A stretch of DNA of 64,000 nt from Fusobacterium_C necrophorum (GCF_900104395.1 NZ_FMXX01000012.1), one strand, 5' to 3'. Counted from the first letter of the stretch, positions 7,600 through 16,143 are shown. The notes: generated by a model from the letters alone, not told the origin. Made by a program: numbers and translations.

Positions 7600-8271
7600 A
7601 TGCAAAATAATTATTATGACAGCAAACTTAATGCACAAAAATTACGTATGGTCTATGAAACTAAAATTCCCAGAGTCGAACAATACTTAAATGCTGAAAT
7701 TGATTATGTAAGAAAATCATTAAAAGGAAGTGAAAATGTGCTTGAACTTGGTGCTGGGTATGGAAGAATTGTCAAAAAATTGGCTCCCAACTGTACTTCC
7801 ATTGTTGGAATAGACATTTCTGAAGACAATGTAAAGTTAGGAAATGAGTATTTGAAAAATGTTTCTAATGCAAAAATGATGGTAATGGATGTTTATAATG
7901 TAACATTTAAAAATTTTTTTGATACTGTATTATGCTTACAAAATGGGCTTTCTGCAATGAAAATGACTTTTGATACTATAAAAAAGATAATGAGTTTAGT
8001 ATCGTTTGGAGGAAAAGTATTTTTTAGCAGCTATAGTGAAAAATTTTGGGATGTTCGTTTACAATGGTTTCAAGAACAAGCTTCCAAAGGACTATTGGGA
8101 GAAATTGATATAGAAAAAACAAAAAATGGCATTATTGTTTGCAAAGATGGATTTGAAGCGACAACTGCCTCTCCGGAATATTTTAAAGAACTTGGAGAAT
8201 CATTAGCTTATCCGTTTGAAATTAAAGAAATAGATGAATCCAGCCTTTTTCTTATTATAACAAAAAAATGA
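7600..8271 (+). CDS. Class I SAM-dependent methyltransferase
   Basis: A 223-residue protein with the Rossmann methyltransferase motif I, ENVLELGAGYGRIVKKLA (residues ~46-63). An acidic end of strand 2 follows (VGIDISEDNVKLG), then motif IV-like FDTVLCLQNGLS. The substrate cannot be told; the sequence fits small-molecule or toxin-modifying methyltransferases. It has a strong ribosome site (AAAGGAGGGG) and is the last + strand gene of the accessory region, convergent with the plsC operon. Confidence 0.75.
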   Translation: MQNNYYDSKLNAQKLRMVYETKIPRVEQYLNAEIDYVRKSLKGSENVLELGAGYGRIVKKLAPNCTSIVGIDISEDNVKLGNEYLKNVSNAKMMVMDVYNVTFKNFFDTVLCLQNGLSAMKMTFDTIKKIMSLVSFGGKVFFSSYSEKFWDVRLQWFQEQASKGLLGEIDIEKTKNGIIVCKDGFEATTASPEYFKELGESLAYPFEIKEIDESSLFLIITKK

Positions 8272-8331
8272 CTTTTAAAGGAAATGAGACTGTTAGGAAC
8301 AGGAAATCAAAAATTAATATTTGCCACAATG

Positions 8332-8949
8332 TTACATGTTTTTTTCATGTTCCAATTGCTGTGAAAAAATTTGAAAGATTCTATCCATAAATTCATGGCG
8401 TTCCGAGTGATAAAATTCTGCCGGCTTAATATAGATATGAGAAATAAAGGGAACCATAATTTTTTCATTTTTTGCAAGCACTCTTCGCAGACCGGATAAG
8501 ACAATCGGATAGAAAGCAAGCTCCGGATATTTCTGTGCTATTTTTGAGATTCCATTTTTAAAAGGAGATATGGTTCCTTTTAAGTTTCGAGTTCCTTCCG
8601 GAAAAATAAGTAAAATTTTACCTTCTTCAATCGCTGTATAAATGGGATTTAAAATTTCTTCCTTTTTTACTTTTCTATCCAAAGGAATAACTCCGATAAA
8701 ATGCTTGGAAAAAAAGCTTAGAATAGGATTTCGAAAGAAGTAATCTTTCGCTCCTACAGCGTAAATATTTCTTATTTGGTTTCGAGGAAATAAACTTAAA
8801 ATCATAAGAGCGTCCAGATGACTATTGTGATTGGCAATCAAAATAGCGGGACCCTTTTCCGGAAGAATTTCTTTTCCTTCTACTTCTCTTCCAATGATAA
8901 AATGGCATAAAAATTTTACAAGACTTCCATAAAATAATTCACGAATCAT
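8332..8949 (-). CDS. 1-acylglycerol-3-phosphate acyltransferase (PlsC family)
   Basis: A 205-residue membrane-associated acyltransferase that would add the second acyl chain to lysophosphatidate. The HX4D catalytic motif is NHNSHLD (His41, Asp46). The substrate-binding motif FPEGTR is near residue 118, and GVIPLDRK forms motif II. Length is usual for short PlsC proteins. It is the last gene of a four-gene minus-strand operon with a CdsA-like and a CDP-alcohol transferase gene. It may be a second, specialised copy rather than the housekeeping enzyme. Confidence 0.88.
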   Translation of the reverse strand: MIRELFYGSLVKFLCHFIIGREVEGKEILPEKGPAILIANHNSHLDALMILSLFPRNQIRNIYAVGAKDYFFRNPILSFFSKHFIGVIPLDRKVKKEEILNPIYTAIEEGKILLIFPEGTRNLKGTISPFKNGISKIAQKYPELAFYPIVLSGLRRVLAKNEKIMVPFISHIYIKPAEFYHSERHEFMDRIFQIFSQQLEHEKNM

Positions 8950-8975
8950 AGCACTCTCATCCTTTTTTTATAATT

Positions 8976-9911
8976 CTAATAATATAGATAATAGATAGTA
9001 TGGAAAAATAAAAGAGAAACAAAAATGAGGCTGTCAAGTCTATCTAAAATACCACCGTGACCGGGAATGAGATGACTGGTATCCTTAATCCCTAAATCCC
9101 GTTTGACGGCGGAGATAGAGACATCTCCTAAAAAGCCGAAAATAGAAATTTCCAAGCCGAATAAGAAAAGATAATGTATAGGAAAGTCGAAAAAGTGTAT
9201 TCCCAACATGATTGCAAGAAAAATAGTAGAAAATACGCCTCCTAAGAAACCTGCCCATGTTTTGTTCGGACTTACCAAAGGAATGATTTTTCGTTTTCCC
9301 AAACTTTTTCCCCAGATATATTGGAAAATGTCGTTTCCTTCTGTCAAAAGTAAAACATAGAGAATCAATTCTCGCCCCACAGCATCTACCTGAGGTATGG
9401 AAAAATTATAGAGATAACTGATATGTCCCAATCCATAAACACAAATCATAACTCCCCAAAAGATAGTTGCACTGGTCTTTAAAATTCCTTCCACCTTTTG
9501 TTGAAGTGTCAATACGATGGCAACCAAGAAAAATACATAGACAGGGACAAAAATAATGAATAAATCATACCATTGAATATTGATCAGATACATCTCAAAG
9601 GGAATGGTAAGATATAAAAAGAAAATTAAATATCGATCGCTTTTTCGCAGTTCAATCAGAGAAAAATATTCTTTCAATCCCAAAAACATCACAAAGCCGA
9701 AGTAGATGAAGAATACATTTCTTTGAGATAGAGCAATAAAAAGAGATAAGACAATGTAGAACCAACTGTGAATCCTGTCCTTTAAATTTTGATATGTCTC
9801 CGGAGAAAAAGAATGTTTTCGGACAGTCACAAATAGCTTGGCAAGAAAAATCAGAGAAAATAATGCAATAAAAATAGGATTTTCCAAAATATATTGCATA
9901 ACAAGTTTCAT
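8976..9911 (-). CDS. Phosphatidate cytidylyltransferase-like integral membrane protein (CdsA/YnbB type)
   Basis: A 311-residue polytopic membrane protein. Its C-terminus carries the CdsA signature: SAVKRDLGIKDTSHLIPGHGG followed by ILDRLDSL, in the form S..KR..gIKD....PGHGG..DR.DS. It converts phosphatidate and CTP to CDP-diacylglycerol. Its start overlaps the stop of the upstream CDP-alcohol transferase by 4 bases, implying coupled translation. The gene pair resembles E. coli ynbA-ynbB, paralogues of pgsA and cdsA. Confidence 0.85.
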   Translation of the reverse strand: MKLVMQYILENPIFIALFSLIFLAKLFVTVRKHSFSPETYQNLKDRIHSWFYIVLSLFIALSQRNVFFIYFGFVMFLGLKEYFSLIELRKSDRYLIFFLYLTIPFEMYLINIQWYDLFIIFVPVYVFFLVAIVLTLQQKVEGILKTSATIFWGVMICVYGLGHISYLYNFSIPQVDAVGRELILYVLLLTEGNDIFQYIWGKSLGKRKIIPLVSPNKTWAGFLGGVFSTIFLAIMLGIHFFDFPIHYLFLFGLEISIFGFLGDVSISAVKRDLGIKDTSHLIPGHGGILDRLDSLIFVSLLFFHTIYYLYY

Positions 9912-10516
9912 TTCTTACCTCCTGATTTCAATATGGCTTGAATTCGATTATAGCAAGTGTAGAACAATAAAAATAACATTAAGATAAATATATATTGCAG
10001 ATGGGATACTGAGAAAATTTGAAAAGCATGTAATATCCCAATACAAGACAACACAAAAGCCCTGTCACTTTTTCCCATAGGACCGTCATATCTTCGTTCT
10101 GTTCCCTCAACTGCTCCCAGAATACCAATAACCTCTGAAGTTGCTGCTAAAATGACAATAGAGAATAAAAGAAGTGGAGAAAATCCTAATGGAAAAAAAG
10201 CGAAAAACAGAAAAGAATCTGAAATAATATCGCCAATTTCATTGTAAATTCCTCCTAAATGGGATTTTTGATGAAATTCTCTTGCTAACATTCCATCGAT
10301 GGCATTGAGTGCCATTCGGAAAAATAAAAAGAAAGGTAAACTGAGATAATATATTGTTATTGTCGAGAAAATATATAGAAAAATTCCCAGAGCAATGGAA
10401 GCAAACATAGCAAAAAGAGTGACCATATTGGCAGTCATTCCCAGACGAAACAATACTTTTGTCAAAGGTCTTAATAAAGCTTGAAATTTCGGTTTTAATT
10501 GGTAGATTGAAATCAT
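9908..10516 (-). CDS. CDP-alcohol phosphatidyltransferase family protein, variant active site
   Basis: A 202-residue membrane protein of the family that transfers a phosphatidyl group from CDP-diacylglycerol to an alcohol. The core motif is D-x2-D-G-x2-A-R-x8-G-x3-D-x3-D. Here it reads NAIDGMLAR (residues 71-79) and GGIYNEIGDIISD (88-100). Thus positions one and three of the four metal-binding aspartates are Asn71 and Asn92, while Asp74 and Asp96 remain. This resembles my memory of YnbA-type proteins. It is upstream of the CdsA-like gene and 1 base from the GNAT gene. The acceptor alcohol is unknown. Confidence 0.82.
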   Translation of the reverse strand: MISIYQLKPKFQALLRPLTKVLFRLGMTANMVTLFAMFASIALGIFLYIFSTITIYYLSLPFFLFFRMALNAIDGMLAREFHQKSHLGGIYNEIGDIISDSFLFFAFFPLGFSPLLLFSIVILAATSEVIGILGAVEGTERRYDGPMGKSDRAFVLSCIGILHAFQIFSVSHLQYIFILMLFLLFYTCYNRIQAILKSGGKK

Positions 10517-10517
10517 C

Positions 10518-10991
10518 TTATTTTTTCCTTTCCGCTGTGAATAGCATTTTTATAGTAAAGGGTTTAAAACCACATTTTTCATAAAAGCGAATGGTATTTT
10601 CATTCTCATATAGAACATCTACAGAAATAGAATTGGCATTTTTTTCTAACCATAGAAGATGATTTTCTATCAGACAGCTTCCTATTCCTCGATTTCTATA
10701 ATTTTCCTCTACGAAAAAAGAGAGAATTTCTCCGCTTCCATTTTGACAGGTAGAAATACAATAGCCAATCTCTTTCGATTGTGAGATTGCAAGACTAATG
10801 TATAGCTCATTCATTGTTAAAAAATGCTTCATTCTTTTTTCAAAACTTAGGGAAGTAAAGAGTGTAGAAAAATGCTTAGATAGTTTTGCATGATATTGAC
10901 CGCTGTTCTCCCACAATAACTTTATTTTGGAAAGCTCCTTTACTTCCAATACGTAATATTGAATCTCATCTTTAGTTTCTAAAAAGATCAT
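10518..10991 (-). CDS. GNAT-family N-acetyltransferase
   Basis: A 157-residue protein with the acetyl-CoA loop RNRGIGSCLIENHL (Q/R-x2-G-x-G/A type, residues ~99-112). The C-terminal GNAT region NENTIRFYEKCGFKPF follows. First gene of the minus-strand lipid operon. The substrate is unknown; it may be only a passenger or may modify a lipid precursor. Confidence 0.8.
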   Translation of the reverse strand: MIFLETKDEIQYYVLEVKELSKIKLLWENSGQYHAKLSKHFSTLFTSLSFEKRMKHFLTMNELYISLAISQSKEIGYCISTCQNGSGEILSFFVEENYRNRGIGSCLIENHLLWLEKNANSISVDVLYENENTIRFYEKCGFKPFTIKMLFTAERKK

Positions 10992-11060
10992 TTTGCTGCC
11001 CTCCCTTTTCTCTATATTTTGTATGATATGACTTATTATATCATATTTTTATTTTATACA

Positions 11061-11090
11061 TTGAAAATTTCTACATAAAAATGTTATAAT
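11061..11090 (+). promoter_or_regulatory. Promoter of the TPR-SUFU gene
   Basis: TTGAAA at 11061-11066 and TATAAT at 11085-11090 with an 18-base spacer, 31 bases before the ATG. An AT-rich inverted repeat, TATGATAT/ATATCATA, lies just upstream in the divergent intergenic region. Confidence 0.6.
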
Positions 11091-11121
11091 GAAAAAAGAA
11101 TATAAAATATGAGGAGGCTAC

Positions 11122-12423
11122 ATGGATAAGAAAGTTCATGACGAAATAGAAAAACTTTATGAAGTGGAAGATATGGACGGAGTGTTGGAACTGTTGGATT
11201 CTCTTTCTGACTGGGGAAAAGAAGAATATGGAGAATATGCCAGAGCCTTGAGTAATCTAGATAGGCATGAAGAAGCTTTGGAATATTTGATGAAGGAGCA
11301 GGCGAAAGAGGATACTTTTGATTGGAATTTTCGAGTATGTTACTCATACTTTTTCTTGGAAAATTGGAAAGAGACCATTGTTTATGGGACAAGAGCCTTA
11401 GAATTGGGAGGAGAATTTGAAGATGATGCGGCATATTTTGTCATGGAAAGTTATCAAGAATTACGGGCATTTGACGAGTTAATTCAATTTTTAGAAAAAC
11501 ATACAGAAATTGAAAAAAAAGATTGGAATTCTTTTTATGGAATGGCTTTGATGGAAAAAAAGGAATTGGAACGATCCATTCCCTATTTAAAAAAAGCAAT
11601 TTCCATTTGGGAAAAAGAAGGCTGTGATATGAGTTGGGAGGGAGAAGAGGTTGCCAGAGCCTTGACTCAAGTTTACTATGATTTAAAAATGACAAAAGAA
11701 TTCAAAAAGATGAAAAAGAAATTTCATTATTCTGATGCCGAATTTGATTGTAGGGCTTACAGTAAAGAGGAAGCCGATAGAATATTGGAGCATATTGAAA
11801 AATATTTCGGAAAAATTGAAAGAAGAATTCCTGATATCGATCCAGAATATGCAAATATAGATGTTTTAATGATACCGGCAAGTACAAAGCATCCGTATAC
11901 GACTCTTATGACTTTTGGAATGGGAAGTCGATTTATGGAGGGAACTCCTCCTGAATTGGTACCGGAAAAATTTGGATATGATGAATTGTTTTTATGTTTG
12001 CCTGATGATTGGGAATTGGATTTAGATACCATGTGGGCTGTGCAATATTTGTTGGATATGGCAAGATTTCCCTTCAGTAATGAGACTTGGTTGGGAGCGG
12101 GACACAGTGTAGCCTATGATACGTATTTAGGAAATACGAATTTCACAGGATTTCTGGTAACCTATCCCTATGAATATGGAATGGAAGCCTTCCAATTGGA
12201 GCTGAATGAAGAAAAACAAATTCATTTTTATAATGTAATTCCTCTGTATACAGAAGAATTGGATTATAAACAGGAAATAGGCTTTGAAGAATTGGAAGCT
12301 CTGTTTACCAAAAGCCCAATGGTAACAGATATTCATCGTGTGAATGTGGCTTTAGATGAAAGTGCAACGGAATTGGAAGAAGGAGAAGAAAAAGAAGAGA
12401 ATTCACAGATTCTCTATCAATAA
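11122..12423 (+). CDS. TPR-repeat protein with C-terminal suppressor-of-fused (SUFU) domain
   Basis: A 433-residue cytosolic protein. Residues ~1-200 are helical repeats of TPR character (paired helices such as YARALSNLDRHEEALEYL). Residues ~235-410 match bacterial SUFU domains: IDVLMIPASTKHPYTTLMTFGMGSR is split by the usual PYTTL.T.GMS-like pattern, with FLCLPDDWEL, ETWLGAGHSVAY and FHFYNVIPLYTEE-like segments. Bacterial SUFU domains are linked to toxin-immunity and stress proteins, but this gene sits in a housekeeping run. Strong ribosome site GAGGAGG. Confidence 0.78.
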   Translation: MDKKVHDEIEKLYEVEDMDGVLELLDSLSDWGKEEYGEYARALSNLDRHEEALEYLMKEQAKEDTFDWNFRVCYSYFFLENWKETIVYGTRALELGGEFEDDAAYFVMESYQELRAFDELIQFLEKHTEIEKKDWNSFYGMALMEKKELERSIPYLKKAISIWEKEGCDMSWEGEEVARALTQVYYDLKMTKEFKKMKKKFHYSDAEFDCRAYSKEEADRILEHIEKYFGKIERRIPDIDPEYANIDVLMIPASTKHPYTTLMTFGMGSRFMEGTPPELVPEKFGYDELFLCLPDDWELDLDTMWAVQYLLDMARFPFSNETWLGAGHSVAYDTYLGNTNFTGFLVTYPYEYGMEAFQLELNEEKQIHFYNVIPLYTEELDYKQEIGFEELEALFTKSPMVTDIHRVNVALDESATELEEGEEKEENSQILYQ

Positions 12424-12429
12424 AGAAGG

Positions 12430-13011
12430 ATGAGAAAAGTATTATTGGTTTTAGTTCCGGGAGTGGAAAGTATGGAGTTTTCTCCATTCTTGGATATTTT
12501 CGGTTGGAATGAAATGTTGGGAAGCAAAGACCTTCATTTGGAAATTTGCAGTCTGGAAGAAAGGATTTCCGCTTCTTGGAATCTGAAGCTTCAGTCGGAA
12601 CTGAATATAAAAGATATAGAGCTTTCAGAATATAGTGCTGTGATATTGCCGGGGGGCTTCGGAAAATATCATTATTTTGAGGCAATAAAAAATAAAGATT
12701 TTCAATCTCTGATTGCCGGAGCATTGGAGCAACAATTATATATCATAGGAATTTGTACCGGAAGCATACTTTTAGCAAGTACAGGATATTTTGAAGGAAA
12801 AAGGATGACAACGTATCTTTATGAAAATGGGAGATATTCAAAGCAGCTTGCCGGGTATAAGGTAAATTTTCAGAATAGTATTTTTTGTAAAGATGAAAGA
12901 GTATGGACTTCTTCCAGTCCGGCTACCGCGATTCCTTTGGCGTTTGATTTATTGGAAGAATTGACTTCTCATCAAAATCGGAAGTATATAGAAACAATCA
13001 TGGGATTTTAA
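12430..13011 (+). CDS. DJ-1/PfpI family protein
   Basis: A 193-residue protein with the DJ-1 fold. It has an N-terminal strand and an acidic residue (LVPGVESMEF), ILPGGFG near residue 72, and the nucleophile elbow IGICTGS with Cys109. Members act as deglycase-like, chaperone or redox-sensing proteins. It starts 6 bases after the SUFU gene, with AGAAGGATG as a compact ribosome site, so it is probably in the same transcript. Confidence 0.85.
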   Translation: MRKVLLVLVPGVESMEFSPFLDIFGWNEMLGSKDLHLEICSLEERISASWNLKLQSELNIKDIELSEYSAVILPGGFGKYHYFEAIKNKDFQSLIAGALEQQLYIIGICTGSILLASTGYFEGKRMTTYLYENGRYSKQLAGYKVNFQNSIFCKDERVWTSSSPATAIPLAFDLLEELTSHQNRKYIETIMGF

Positions 13012-13039
13012 AAACATATAAAAGATAAGGAGAGATTTT

Positions 13040-13525
13040 ATGAAAATTGAAAAAAACAGAGTTGTCACTTTGGAATTCAAAGTGTATGACAAAGAAAGTC
13101 ATGAACTATTAGAAGATACACAAGATGTGGGACCTTTTATGTATATTCAAGGAATTGGAGCTTTTGTTCCAAAAGTGGAAGAGTTTTTGGAAGGAAAAGA
13201 AAAGGGCTTCAAGGGAAACTTGGATTTGGATATGGAAGAAGCTTATGGGGATTATGATGAAGAGCTGTTGGAAGAAATGAAAAGATCCGATTTTGAAGAA
13301 TTTGATGATATCTATGAAGGAATGGAATTCGTAGCTGAAATGGATGACGGCTCTGAAGTTATTTATACAGTAACGGAAGTGGACGGAGATAAAATTATGA
13401 CGGACGGAAATCATCCATTTGCAGGAAGAAATTTAACTTTCGAAGTCTTGGTGACCGGAGTTCGAGAGGCAGAGGAAAAAGAATTGGAACATGGGCATGT
13501 TCATTTTTATGGATTTGAAGACTAG
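13040..13525 (+). CDS. FKBP-type peptidyl-prolyl isomerase, SlyD-like
   Basis: A 161-residue protein with the SlyD layout. The FKBP half provides KNRVVTLEFKVYD at the start. The flap domain includes YIQGIGAFVPKVEEFLEG and an AYGDYDEELLEEM segment. The C-terminal tail is short and acidic with a few His (HGHVH) instead of the long His/Cys metal tail. It assists proline-limited folding in the cytoplasm. Good ribosome site, and co-directional with its neighbours. Confidence 0.85.
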   Translation: MKIEKNRVVTLEFKVYDKESHELLEDTQDVGPFMYIQGIGAFVPKVEEFLEGKEKGFKGNLDLDMEEAYGDYDEELLEEMKRSDFEEFDDIYEGMEFVAEMDDGSEVIYTVTEVDGDKIMTDGNHPFAGRNLTFEVLVTGVREAEEKELEHGHVHFYGFED

Positions 13526-13537
13526 GAGGCGGCTATT

Positions 13538-13981
13538 TTGAAAAAGATAGGATTGGGAGCGGATCACGGAGGTTTTGCATTAAAAGAAGGGATAAAACAA
13601 CATCTATTGGAGAAAGGATATGAAGTAGAAGACTTCGGAACGCATTCAACGGAGTCGGTGGATTATCCAAAATATGGAAAGTTGGTGGCTCATGCCGTAG
13701 TTGATAAAAAAGTGGACTGTGGAATTTTAGTCTGTGGAACAGGAATTGGAATTTCGATTGCGGCCAACAAAATTTCCGGAATTCGAGCAGCCCTTTGTAC
13801 CAATGTAACCATGGCGAGATTGACCAGACAACATAATGATGCAAATATTCTTGCCTTAGGGGGAAGAATTATTGGAGACGTTGTGGCTCTGGAAATTGTA
13901 GATACTTTCTTGGAAACGGAATTTGAAGGAGGAAGACATTCCAGAAGAATTGAAAGTATTGAGTCTTGTGACTTATTCTAA
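13538..13981 (+). CDS. rpiB: Ribose-5-phosphate isomerase B
   Basis: A 147-residue enzyme of the RpiB/LacAB family interconverting ribose-5-phosphate and ribulose-5-phosphate. GADHGGFALKE holds the phosphate and substrate residues, VCGTGIGISIAANK holds the catalytic Cys, and TRQHNDANILALGGR completes the active site. Start is a TTG behind AGGAGGCGG. Length is typical. Confidence 0.93.
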   Translation: MKKIGLGADHGGFALKEGIKQHLLEKGYEVEDFGTHSTESVDYPKYGKLVAHAVVDKKVDCGILVCGTGIGISIAANKISGIRAALCTNVTMARLTRQHNDANILALGGRIIGDVVALEIVDTFLETEFEGGRHSRRIESIESCDLF

Positions 13982-13995
13982 GAGGAGGAGAAGTT

Positions 13996-14334
13996 ATGGC
14001 ATCTATATTTACTAAAATAATCAATCGGGAAATTCCGGCGGACATTGTCTACGAAGATGATGTTGTCATTGCATTTCGTGATATTGCACCGGCTGCGAAA
14101 GTACATATTTTATTTGTACCGAAAAAAGAAATTCCGACAATAAATGATATTCAAAAAGAAGATGAGGCTTTGATTGGATATATTTATTCTGTGATTGCAA
14201 AACAAGCGAAAGAGTTGGGACTAGCAGAAAAGGGATATCGAGTTGTTTCGAATTGCAATGAGTATGGGGGACAGACCGTGTTTCATATTCACTTCCACTT
14301 GTTAGGAGGAGAACCATTGGGGACTATGGTATAG
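13996..14334 (+). CDS. HIT family nucleotide hydrolase/phosphoramidase
   Basis: A 112-residue HINT-type protein. It starts with IFTKIINREIPADIVYEDD and ends with GGQTVFHIHFHLLGG, the histidine triad HxHxH. It hydrolyses adenosine phosphoramidates. The ribosome site is GAGGAGG, and it follows rpiB by 14 bases. It ends the operon, with a terminator immediately after. Confidence 0.92.
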   Translation: MASIFTKIINREIPADIVYEDDVVIAFRDIAPAAKVHILFVPKKEIPTINDIQKEDEALIGYIYSVIAKQAKELGLAEKGYRVVSNCNEYGGQTVFHIHFHLLGGEPLGTMV

Positions 14335-14350
14335 TCTACCGGAAAGTCTG

Positions 14351-14393
14351 GGATATATCTTACAATATTACATTGGAGATATATCCTTTTTTT
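14351..14393 (+). terminator. Rho-independent terminator after the HIT gene
   Basis: A perfect 10-base stem, GGATATATCT (14351-14360) with AGATATATCC (14377-14386), followed by seven T. Confidence 0.85.
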
Positions 14394-14472
14394 CTTATAT
14401 TGTTTTCTATATGTAAGTTGTCAGCTTGTATTTGTAGGAAATCTTTCCTTATATGTAAAGCAAAGAATAGAA

Positions 14473-14500
14473 AATAAAAAGCGGAGATGAAATTCTCCGC
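14473..14500 (-). terminator. Rho-independent terminator of the SDR gene
   Basis: GCGGAGA (14481-14487) pairs with TCTCCGC (14494-14500). On the minus strand the stem is followed by TTTTTATT. Confidence 0.8.
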
Positions 14501-14511
14501 AAAAAATTTTT

Positions 14512-15312
14512 TTAGAAAGTGTTTTCATTGCTGTGCCTATATATATGAAGTCCGTCCGCCTGCATCATAGGAGTCATTGTGATTTCCGGAATCTGTACAT
14601 TGTCAGGAAGATTGCAAATATAGACAATGGTATCTGCAATATCTTCCGGAGTTAGCGACTGAATACCTGTATAGACTTTCTTGGCTCTTTCTTCATCTCC
14701 TTTAAAACGAATGTTACTGAAATTGGTTTCCACAACACCCGGTTTGACATTTGTGATTTTAATAGGACTATCTATTAAATCGATTCGCAATCCGTCGCTT
14801 AGAATTTTAATAGCTGCCTTACTTGCACAGTAAACTGCACCGCCTGCATAGGCGGAATCTCCGGCAACAGAACCTAAATTTACAATGATAGAAGGCTTTC
14901 GGCGAGAAAGCATCAAAGGAACGACAGCGTTTGTGACATAGAGCATTCCCTTTACGTTGGTATCTATCACAGTATCAATATCTTCGGAAGTATTCATATA
15001 CTCTTTGTCTAGACCCAGAGCCAGACCGGCATTGTTGACCAGAATTTGAATATTTCTCCAGGAAAGAGGAAGCATTTCAATGCTTCTTTTTACGGTTTGA
15101 GAATCTCTAACATCAAATCGGAGAGTGAATACTCGAATGTTATAAGTTTGCTCCAAATGAGATTTTAATTCCAACAATAACTGTTCCCGCCTTGCCGTTA
15201 GAATAAGATCCACTCCTTCTTTTGCCAAAGCAATGGCTGTTGCTTTTCCAATTCCGCTGGTAGCTCCCGTGATAAAAGCTATTTTCCCTTGTAAACGATT
15301 TTCACAATTCAT
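14512..15312 (-). CDS. Short-chain dehydrogenase/reductase (YdfG-like)
   Basis: A 266-residue classical SDR. The cofactor motif is TGATSGIGKA (residues ~15-24). NNAG follows near residue 96, the catalytic Ser is in the SVAGDSA region, and YCASKAA provides the Tyr-x3-Lys pair. TARREQ after strand 2 fits NADP preference. It is closest in general look to 3-hydroxy acid or serine dehydrogenases of the YdfG type. The exact substrate is not determinable. It is a single-gene unit with its own terminator. Confidence 0.85.
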   Translation of the reverse strand: MNCENRLQGKIAFITGATSGIGKATAIALAKEGVDLILTARREQLLLELKSHLEQTYNIRVFTLRFDVRDSQTVKRSIEMLPLSWRNIQILVNNAGLALGLDKEYMNTSEDIDTVIDTNVKGMLYVTNAVVPLMLSRRKPSIIVNLGSVAGDSAYAGGAVYCASKAAIKILSDGLRIDLIDSPIKITNVKPGVVETNFSNIRFKGDEERAKKVYTGIQSLTPEDIADTIVYICNLPDNVQIPEITMTPMMQADGLHIYRHSNENTF

Positions 15313-15390
15313 AAATGTGACACTCCTTTCTCTTGATTTTTGTCTTCTACTTTTAGTGTAACGAATTTTTTAAGAAAAAACAAGAGAAGA

Positions 15391-15411
15391 AAAAAAGGGA
15401 GCCGTCCTCCC
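15391..15411 (-). terminator. Rho-independent terminator of the HU gene
   Basis: GGGAG (15397-15401) pairs with CTCCC (15407-15411). On the minus strand a run of T follows (complement of the A run at 15391-15396). Confidence 0.75.
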
Positions 15412-15427
15412 CCATAAAAGTAATAAA

Positions 15428-15703
15428 TTAGTTTAATTTTTCCAAGAAAGCTTTTCCCGGTCTGAATTTAATAGATTTTCTAGAAGGAATTTTTACTTCT
15501 TCCCCGGTTTTAGGATTTCTTCCCAATCTTGGAGCTCTTTCCACTACTTCTAATTTTCCCCAGTTTGTGATACTAAAGGAACCGTCACGAATAATACATT
15601 CTTCCATTAAAGAGAAGATAGTTTCAATATTTCTTTCCGCTTCTGCTTTAGAAGAATAAACTCCGTTATCAAATAATACTTTTGCAAACTCTTTTTTTGT
15701 CAT
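15428..15703 (-). CDS. HU-family DNA-binding protein
   Basis: A 91-residue nucleoid protein. It has the N-terminal MTKKEFAKVL dimerisation helices, the signature RAPRLGRNPKTGEEVKIPSR for the DNA-contacting beta arm, and the ending FRPGKAFLEKLN. It bends DNA and compacts the chromosome. It is a single gene with a consensus minus-strand promoter and its own terminator. Confidence 0.93.
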   Translation of the reverse strand: MTKKEFAKVLFDNGVYSSKAEAERNIETIFSLMEECIIRDGSFSITNWGKLEVVERAPRLGRNPKTGEEVKIPSRKSIKFRPGKAFLEKLN

Positions 15704-15738
15704 TTCTTATGTCCTCCTAAATTTAATATCTGCAATAG

Positions 15739-15767
15739 TTTATACCATAAATTGCATATTAAGTCAA
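15739..15767 (-). promoter_or_regulatory. Promoter of the HU gene
   Basis: Read on the minus strand: TTGACT (15767-15762), a 17-base spacer, then TATAAA (15744-15739). It is 35 bases upstream of the HU start. Confidence 0.75.
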
Positions 15768-15866
15768 TGTTTCTTTGTTTTTTTCTTTTAAAAACAATAA
15801 AAATAGTGTAAAATATAGAAAAAGATAAATTAGGAAGTATTGAGAAATCATAAGTGGGTGATAAAT

Positions 15867-16019
15867 ATGATGAAATTGGCTAAAATTCTGTTATTTCCTC
15901 TGGTTGTGATAGGATTGATATTAAAGGCATATGACAAAGCGTACGAATACATTCAATATAAATTTAGAATTCGAAAAAAATGGAAAAGTACTGATAAAGC
16001 TGAGGACTGGTGGATATAA
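15867..16019 (+). CDS. Small membrane-anchored orphan protein (50 aa)
   Basis: The frame reads MMKLAKILLFPLVVIGLILK and then a basic and aromatic tail ending in AEDWWI. One hydrophobic helix (residues 4-19) precedes a positively charged segment, as in a small N-terminal-anchored protein facing the cytoplasm. Its stop TAA is followed directly by the ATG of the next small gene, which supports real, coupled translation. Ribosome site AAGTGGGTG is moderate. Family unknown. Confidence 0.5.
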   Translation: MMKLAKILLFPLVVIGLILKAYDKAYEYIQYKFRIRKKWKSTDKAEDWWI

Positions 16020-16142
16020 ATGGAAAAAGAATGGGAAGAGAAGATAGAAAGACAAATGGAAAGAGCACTGCGAAAAATGCCATGGGAAATTCGAAAGATA
16101 CAAATAGTATTGATGTTTTGGAAATGGTGGAAGGGAAGATAA
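16020..16142 (+). CDS. Very small basic Trp-rich orphan protein (40 aa)
   Basis: Starts on the base after the preceding stop and encodes 40 residues: MEKEWEEKIERQMERALRK then MPWEIRKIQIVLMFWKWWKGR. It is amphipathic and rich in Trp and charged residues. It ends one base before the ATG at 16144, so three genes are packed without gaps. Family unknown; the tight packing is the main support. Confidence 0.4.
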   Translation: MEKEWEEKIERQMERALRKMPWEIRKIQIVLMFWKWWKGR

Positions 16143-16143
16143 G

